Positions 59,549-64,000 of a DNA stretch of 64,000 nucleotides are shown in pieces. The notes beneath the pieces are model-generated. The model was not told the origin of the DNA. It saw only the letters and a list, made by a program, of their open reading frames with translations, and searched no databases. The stretch lies in NCBI RefSeq assembly GCF_044772865.1, contig NZ_CP173029.1, positions 1,178,001 through 1,242,000 of the forward strand. The letters are read 5' to 3'. A program made the position numbers and the translations under genes. The first letter of the stretch is position 1; each line of letters starts with the position of its first letter. The DNA is from Algirhabdus cladophorae. Its GTDB lineage: Bacteria; Pseudomonadota; Alphaproteobacteria; Rhodobacterales; Rhodobacteraceae.

Positions 59549-59577
59549 TTTAGGTATTTCTAGACTAAAGAAATCAA
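59549..59577. repeat. Degenerate intergenic repeat motif, copy 3
   Basis: TTTAGGTATTTCTAGACTAAAGAAAT resembles the two clearer copies (TTTGAGTATTT...GAAAAAAGAA) but differs at several positions. It lies between the purL stop and the bolA start. Confidence 0.3.
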
Positions 59578-59589
59578 TGTCGGGCGCCT

Positions 59590-61749
59590 TCAGGCCACGG
59601 CGTTGGCAAAGCCGGTCCGATAAAGGTGGGATAGTTCTGCCAATGGGGCCTCAGAGCCGCCGATTTTTACGGTGTCGCCCGTGAATTTGCCTACGGTTGC
59701 AACTGTGACGCCGGCTTGGCCTGCTTTGATCATCAGACCTTCGGCTTTGTCAAAGGAACAGGCCACCAGATAGCGTGCTTGATCTTCGCCAAAGAGCTGA
59801 GCGGTGTCCGTATCATCCAACGTTAGACCCACCCCTGCGGATTCGGCCAATTCAAAGGCTGCCAAGGCGAGGCCTCCATCGGCCAGATCGGTGCAGGCAT
59901 TGATCCAGTTGCGGTTGTCGCGGATAAAGTCGCCGTGGGCCTTTTCCAGATCAAGGTCTACCGCCGGGGCATCCCCGTCTTCGCGATTAAAGACCTCGGC
60001 CAGAAGGGCAGATTGACCCAGATGACCGTGGGTGGTTCCGATAAGAATGGCCAGATGGCCGTCGCGGACTTCGCCGTTGATGTGGTCGTCAGATGTGGTG
60101 AGCAGGCCAACGGCGCCAATGGTTGGAGTGGGCAAGATGCCTGTGCCATCGGTTTCATTGTAGAGTGAGACGTTGCCAGACACGATCGGCATGTCAAGAG
60201 CGGCCACAGCCTCGCCGATGCCTTTGAGAGCGCCGACAAATTGGCCCATAATCTCGGGCTTTTCAGGGTTGCCGAAGTTGAGGTTGTCGGTTGTTGCCAA
60301 TGGGGTTGCCCCTACGGCGGTGAGGTTGCGGTACGCCTCGGCCACGGCCTGTTTTCCACCCTCAAAAGGGTTCGCTTTGACGTAGCGCGGGGTCACATCC
60401 GAGGTAAAGGCGAGGGATTTGTCGGTACCGTGCACACGCACAATGCCGGACCCTGCGCCGGGAGTGCGGGCGGTGTCGCCCATCACTTGCGTGTCGTATT
60501 GCTCGTAGACCCATTGCTTGGCCGCGTAATTGGGGCTAGCGATCAGCGCCTTGAGGCCATCAATGGGATCGATGTTGGGAACGTCTGCCAATTCTTCGGC
60601 GGCCGGTGTTTCGACCCAAGCGCGGTCGTATTCTGGGGCCGTGGACGAAAGTTTCGACAGGGTCAGATCGGCTTTTACTTCGCCATTGTGGACGATCAAG
60701 AAACGGTCTTCCGCTAAAGTTTCGCCGACGATAGCAAAATCCAGATCCCATTTTTCAAATACGGCGCGGGCCTCGGCCTCAAGTTCGGGCTTGAGCACCA
60801 TCAGCATGCGTTCTTGGGATTCTGACAGCATCATTTCATAGGCTGTCATATTTTCTTCCCGCTGTGGTACGTTTTCCAGCGTCAGCTTGACGCCCAGCTT
60901 GCCTTTGTCGCCCATTTCCACGGCAGAGCAGGTCAGACCTGCAGCGCCCATATCCTGAATCGAAATCACAGCGCCTGTGCCCATCAGTTCCAAGGTGGCT
61001 TCCATCAAGCGTTTTTCGGTGAAAGGGTCGCCCACTTGGACGGTGGGGCGTTTGTCCTCGATTGTATCGTCGAATTCCGCAGAGGCCATTGTGGCCCCGC
61101 CGACGCCGTCGCGACCGGTTTTTGCACCAAGGTACACCACTGGCATGCCGACGCCGGAAGCGGCGGAATAAAAGATCTTGTCAGCGTCTGCGAGTCCTGC
61201 GGCAAAGGCATTGACCAAGCAGTTGCCATTGTACGCGGGATGAAACCGCACTTCGCCGCCGACAGTTGGCACGCCAAAACAATTGCCGTAGCCACCAACG
61301 CCTGCCACGACACCATTGACCAATTGCGATGTCTTGGGGTGGCTTGGCTCGCCAAAACTGAGGGAGTTCATGGCCGCAATGGGGCGCGCACCCATGGTAA
61401 AGACGTCCCGCAGGATGCCGCCCACACCCGTTGCGGCCCCTTGGTAAGGCTCAATGTAGCTGGGGTGGTTATGGCTTTCCATTTTGAAAACAACGGCTTG
61501 GCCATCGCCAATATCCACAACGCCTGCATTTTCGCCGGGACCACAAATGACCTGAGGGCCGGTCGTTGGCAGGGTGCGCAGCCATTTCTTGGAGGATTTG
61601 TAAGAGCAGTGTTCGTTCCACATGGCGGAAAAAATGCCCAATTCGGTGAAGCTGGGTTCGCGGCCAATGATCTCGAGAATACTGGCGTATTCATCCGGGC
61701 TAATCCCGTGTTGCGCGATAAGATCGTCGGTGATGGCCGGTTCTTGCAT
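59590..61749 (-). CDS. purL: Phosphoribosylformylglycinamidine synthase subunit PurL (small type)
   Basis: Fourth step of purine synthesis, FGAR to FGAM, using ammonia from PurQ. The 719-residue protein is the small PurL form. It has SAMWNEHCSYKSSK (catalytic His region), GPGENAGVVDIGDG, KMESHNHPSYIEPYQGAATGVGGILRD (ATP site), and the mirrored second half (GSGIVRVHGTDKSLAF, CTDLADGGLALAAFE). The frame opens at 61875; the ATG at 61749 with GGGGA upstream gives the conserved N-terminus. Its leader contains a strong terminator 107 bases upstream of the start. purS and purQ are not in the window. Confidence 0.96.
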   Translation of the reverse strand: MQEPAITDDLIAQHGISPDEYASILEIIGREPSFTELGIFSAMWNEHCSYKSSKKWLRTLPTTGPQVICGPGENAGVVDIGDGQAVVFKMESHNHPSYIEPYQGAATGVGGILRDVFTMGARPIAAMNSLSFGEPSHPKTSQLVNGVVAGVGGYGNCFGVPTVGGEVRFHPAYNGNCLVNAFAAGLADADKIFYSAASGVGMPVVYLGAKTGRDGVGGATMASAEFDDTIEDKRPTVQVGDPFTEKRLMEATLELMGTGAVISIQDMGAAGLTCSAVEMGDKGKLGVKLTLENVPQREENMTAYEMMLSESQERMLMVLKPELEAEARAVFEKWDLDFAIVGETLAEDRFLIVHNGEVKADLTLSKLSSTAPEYDRAWVETPAAEELADVPNIDPIDGLKALIASPNYAAKQWVYEQYDTQVMGDTARTPGAGSGIVRVHGTDKSLAFTSDVTPRYVKANPFEGGKQAVAEAYRNLTAVGATPLATTDNLNFGNPEKPEIMGQFVGALKGIGEAVAALDMPIVSGNVSLYNETDGTGILPTPTIGAVGLLTTSDDHINGEVRDGHLAILIGTTHGHLGQSALLAEVFNREDGDAPAVDLDLEKAHGDFIRDNRNWINACTDLADGGLALAAFELAESAGVGLTLDDTDTAQLFGEDQARYLVACSFDKAEGLMIKAGQAGVTVATVGKFTGDTVKIGGSEAPLAELSHLYRTGFANAVA

Positions 61750-61855
61750 GTTTTGTCCCCCAAGACGCATATTCCCTTGGGGCTGCGTCATACGGCATGG
61801 GGCCAGCAGGGGGAAGGGCGAAGTGCCGTCTTGGTCTGGGAAGATCCGGTTGGGT

Positions 61856-61938
61856 AAAAAAAAGGCCGAGCACAAAGCTCGGCCAAGTCCAACAGGGAGG
61901 TATGATGGCGCACAAAAAAGCGCCGTCGAGGATCAAAT
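61856..61938 (-). ncRNA. Candidate small RNA or purL leader attenuator
   Basis: On the minus strand a TATACT box (61951-61946) could start an RNA near 61938. The RNA would contain a hairpin GGCGC/GCGCC (61907-61924), an unpaired ACCUCCCU anti-Shine-Dalgarno-like stretch (61894-61901), and a perfect 8-bp terminator stem GGCCGAGC/GCTCGGCC (61864-61884) followed by eight U. No -35 box is obvious. Because purL starts 107 bases downstream, the same structure could instead attenuate purL. The rest of the 61750-62093 gap shows no gene. Confidence 0.45.
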
Positions 61939-62093
61939 AGGAGGCAGTATAGATTCTCACAAGATATCTGGGCGTATATCCGGTATGCGTTGCGTGCATA
62001 GCTTAAAATTTGTTCTTCTTTTGTTTCGCTGCATACCACCTGTCAACTTTTGCCTGTCATACCCGAAAAGCGGCGAGATGATGTGAGGGCAGA

Positions 62094-62879
62094 ATGCAAT
62101 CCAGCAGCAGGTTTTTAGTGTGGCGAATATTGGTTCTGTTGGTGGTGTGCAGTGCATCCCCAATGCAGGCTGCATCATTGGTGCCCGATACAGCGGTCTC
62201 GCCGCACCGGACGGCTTTGGTGCCTGCCTCCGCGCCCGCAGGCGGCGGTGTTCGAGGGCAAAGCCTGTTTATCGGCCAAGAGGGGGCAAGCCTGTTCGCG
62301 CCTTATCCTGAGCGCCCTATGACCAAACGTGGGCGATCCCTGCCTTTGGATGGGGGACAATTGGCTCGACCCGGCGGTGGACCCTTAGGGGGCGGGGCCT
62401 ATTCCCCGTTAGAACGTTTGCGCGCCCTGATCCAAAAGGCAGAATCGCGCCGCGACGGGTATGATGCTGTGCAATATGGTGCCACGCGGCGACCTGCGAA
62501 ACGGCCAACCGATATGAGTTTGGGTGAGATTTTTCAGTGGATCGAAGCAACACCGGGCCAGCCCCACGCCATTGGCCGCTATCAATTTATACCAAAGACG
62601 CTGAGACGCCTTGTAAAACGCCTGAACCTGCCTGCGCATATTCGGTTTTCCCCGGGGGTGCAGGATGATCTGGCCGATGTTTTGCTGGCCGAGGCTGGAT
62701 TGCAGGCGCTTGACCGATCCGAAATCTCGCGCGAGACCTTTATGCACAATCTGGCCAAGATCTGGGCGGGGCTGCCTTTACCGAATGGCAAATCCTACTA
62801 CGAGGGTTACGCAGGCAACAAAGCCAGCATCACTTGGGCCTATTTTGAGGCAGAAATGGTGGCGATTTTTCCTGGTTAA
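62094..62879 (+). CDS. Secreted lysozyme-like protein (lambda endolysin/GH104-like)
   Basis: A 261-residue exported protein: signal peptide (LVWRILVLLVVCSASPMQA), a low-complexity Gly/Pro-rich linker to about residue 105, then a lysozyme-like domain. IQKAESRRDGYDAVQYG (candidate catalytic Glu), HAIGRYQFIPKTLRRLVKRL and FMHNLAKIWAGLPLPNGKSYYEG parallel the AEG/GRYQ and NIWASLPG features of the lambda R lytic transglycosylase (GH104). Similar proteins are common in Rhodobacterales. It would act on peptidoglycan glycan strands. Divergent from the purL locus. Confidence 0.65.
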   Translation: MQSSSRFLVWRILVLLVVCSASPMQAASLVPDTAVSPHRTALVPASAPAGGGVRGQSLFIGQEGASLFAPYPERPMTKRGRSLPLDGGQLARPGGGPLGGGAYSPLERLRALIQKAESRRDGYDAVQYGATRRPAKRPTDMSLGEIFQWIEATPGQPHAIGRYQFIPKTLRRLVKRLNLPAHIRFSPGVQDDLADVLLAEAGLQALDRSEISRETFMHNLAKIWAGLPLPNGKSYYEGYAGNKASITWAYFEAEMVAIFPG

Positions 62880-62901
62880 TATCTGTGAGAGGGTGGGCCG
62901 C

Positions 62902-63807
62902 TCAGCCCGCCGCAAGCTCGCGCATTTTCTTACGATGGGTGATAATCTCGTCTTGTACGAAATCCCGGAACGCGGTGATGCGTTTGGATTGGCGTAATTC
63001 CTCGGGGTAGGCCAAGAAAACTGGGACTTCTGTGCTTTCAATCTCGGGCAGGATACGCACCAATTGCGGGAAATCCTCGGTCACGTAATCTGGCAAGACG
63101 CCTATGCCAAGATTGTGCAAGGTCGCTTGTAACACGCCAAAGTAATTGTTGACGGTCAATAGGCTAGGCACCTCATTGGCCAAAAGGCTGCTGACTAAGG
63201 TGGCCCCTGCGCCTACTTGTGTTGACTTTGGGTTCTGACAAATCAGCCGGTGCCGATGCAACTCGTCCAAAGTGTTTGGCGTCGGGTTTTGCTCGAGATA
63301 GCCGGGCGAGGCATAAAGGCGCATCTTTACAGTCATTAGTTTCTTGCGGATCAAATCGGCCTGTGACGGCTCCTTCATACGGATTGCTACATCTGCCTCG
63401 CGCATGGGCAGGTCCAGCACCCGTTCCTCAAGCATGAGATCAATCTTCAGGTCTGGGTATTTCTCGTAGAGATGGGGCAGGCGGGGGGCCAGCCAGAGTG
63501 ATCCAAATCCGATGGTGGTGGTGACTTTTAACTCGCCAAAGACCTCTTCCTCGCTGTCGCGGATGCGCGCACTGGCAGCGTCAAGGCGTTTGATCATAGC
63601 GGATGTGGCATCAAACAGCAGCTCACCTTGTTCGGTGAGAATCAATCCCCGCGCGTGGCGATGAAAAAGTGTCGCGTTCAAGGTTTCTTCAAGCGCACGC
63701 ACCTGTCGGCTTACGGCAGATTGCGACAAATGCAGCACGTCACCGGCATGGGTCAAACTACCCGCATCGGCCACTGCGTGAAATATTCTGAGTTTATCCC
63801 AATCCAT
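62902..63807 (-). CDS. LysR-family transcriptional regulator (GcvA-like)
   Basis: A 301-residue regulator with winged helix MDWDKLRIFHAVADAGSLTHAGDVLHLSQSAVSRQVRALE and an effector domain beginning LKVTTTIGFGSLWLAPRL. This subgroup (GcvA/AmpR-like spacing) is common in Rhodobacterales. The start at 63807 has AAGG nearby; the frame opens at 63834. It is divergent from the probable indolepyruvate ferredoxin oxidoreductase gene with 148 bases between, and may regulate it, by position only. Confidence 0.88.
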   Translation of the reverse strand: MDWDKLRIFHAVADAGSLTHAGDVLHLSQSAVSRQVRALEETLNATLFHRHARGLILTEQGELLFDATSAMIKRLDAASARIRDSEEEVFGELKVTTTIGFGSLWLAPRLPHLYEKYPDLKIDLMLEERVLDLPMREADVAIRMKEPSQADLIRKKLMTVKMRLYASPGYLEQNPTPNTLDELHRHRLICQNPKSTQVGAGATLVSSLLANEVPSLLTVNNYFGVLQATLHNLGIGVLPDYVTEDFPQLVRILPEIESTEVPVFLAYPEELRQSKRITAFRDFVQDEIITHRKKMRELAAG

Positions 63808-63955
63808 ACCTTGCGCCTTATAACTCGATCTCATGGCTTATGCGTTCTTATCGAACTGGGATACTGATCGATACCCTTTGATGCCGATTTTTCTTGGTAG
63901 GTCAGGTTTTGTGACCTATGCTGTTTAAAAGGGCGCTTTTTAGGGGAGGAGCCTC

Positions 63956-64000
63956 ATGATCCATCACGATGTAAGCCTTGAAGACCGGTATGACCTGTCC
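63956..64000 (+). CDS. Start of probable indolepyruvate ferredoxin oxidoreductase (partial)
   Basis: Only 15 codons are present, reading MIHHDVSLEDRYDLS, with a very strong AGGGGAGGA a few bases before the ATG. The VSLEDRYDLS pattern is typical of the N-terminus of the fused indolepyruvate ferredoxin oxidoreductases of Roseobacter-group bacteria. The identification rests on this short stretch and is therefore tentative. Confidence 0.45.
   Translation, partial: MIHHDVSLEDRYDLS

Noticed and set aside
61902..61940. 12-codon plus-strand leader-like frame (MMAHKKAPSRIK) after AGGGAGGT
   Set aside because: No plus-strand gene follows closely, and the same bases are better explained as hairpin and anti-Shine-Dalgarno parts of the minus-strand RNA candidate.
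1..64000. CRISPR arrays, insertion sequences, prophage genes, tRNA and rRNA genes
   Set aside because: None seen: no regularly spaced repeats, transposase motifs, phage structural genes or cloverleaf-like sequences were found by reading.

Overview
The window looks like chromosomal DNA of an alphaproteobacterium of the order Rhodobacterales, probably the Roseobacter group. The reasons are an ALAS-type hemA (C4 pathway), DUF1127 and small Rhodobacterales-type proteins, a valine-degradation mms cluster, paired gap genes, a bactofilin/M23 pair, and the overall codon style. The genus cannot be named from sequence alone.

Layout. About 0-40 kb and 54.6-64 kb are ordinary core chromosome: a serralysin-like protease, hemA, a RodZ-like protein and ispG; a convergent DsbA/M48 pair; an aminotransferase; AmiC-type amidase and PBP1A; prfB; M23 peptidase plus bactofilin; DUF455 plus peroxiredoxin; a giant AsmA-like protein; queA; two MFS transporters; DUF924; lpdA; uvrA; the valine-catabolism group (3-hydroxyisobutyryl-CoA hydrolase fused in frame to 3-hydroxyisobutyrate dehydrogenase, acyl-CoA dehydrogenase, mmsA, a divergent LysR gene and an intruding glycosyltransferase); CBS protein and coaD; and a DUF1127 gene plus two gap genes. 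Beyond 54.6 kb come tkt, a coiled-coil gene with zapA, a MepA-like protein, the grxD / 39-aa peptide / bolA operon, purL, a GH104-like secreted protein, a LysR regulator and the first codons of a probable indolepyruvate ferredoxin oxidoreductase.

The 40.5-54.6 kb stretch between gap2 and tkt reads like an accessory region. It holds orphan genes, longer non-coding gaps, a decayed metallophosphoesterase gene and an imperfect second copy of the tkt 3' end with its terminator. Its contents are a ModA-like protein without signal peptide; a membrane alpha/beta hydrolase; a DoxX-like protein with a small anchored partner; UbiG-like and ICMT-like methyltransferases divergent from a three-gene operon built around a photolyase-like protein whose FAD domain precedes its alpha/beta domain; a lipoprotein; a nucleotidyltransferase; a DUF7684-like protein; and a LysR gene divergent from a secreted ricin-type lectin and a secreted lipocalin-like protein.

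How the genes may work together. Envelope growth is strongly represented (PBP1A, amidase, M23/bactofilin, RodZ-like, ZapA, MepA-like, GH104-like). Central carbon control is suggested by one 14-bp palindrome repeated upstream of both gap genes and a DUF1127 gene, which points to a shared LacI-type regulator. The two GAPDHs differ at the cofactor-selecting Asp, consistent with separate NAD- and NADP-linked roles. The strongest candidates for something little described are the photolyase-like operon, the gap-linked palindrome regulon, the hydrolase-dehydrogenase fusion with a preserved internal ribosome binding site, and a small-RNA or attenuator locus upstream of purL.
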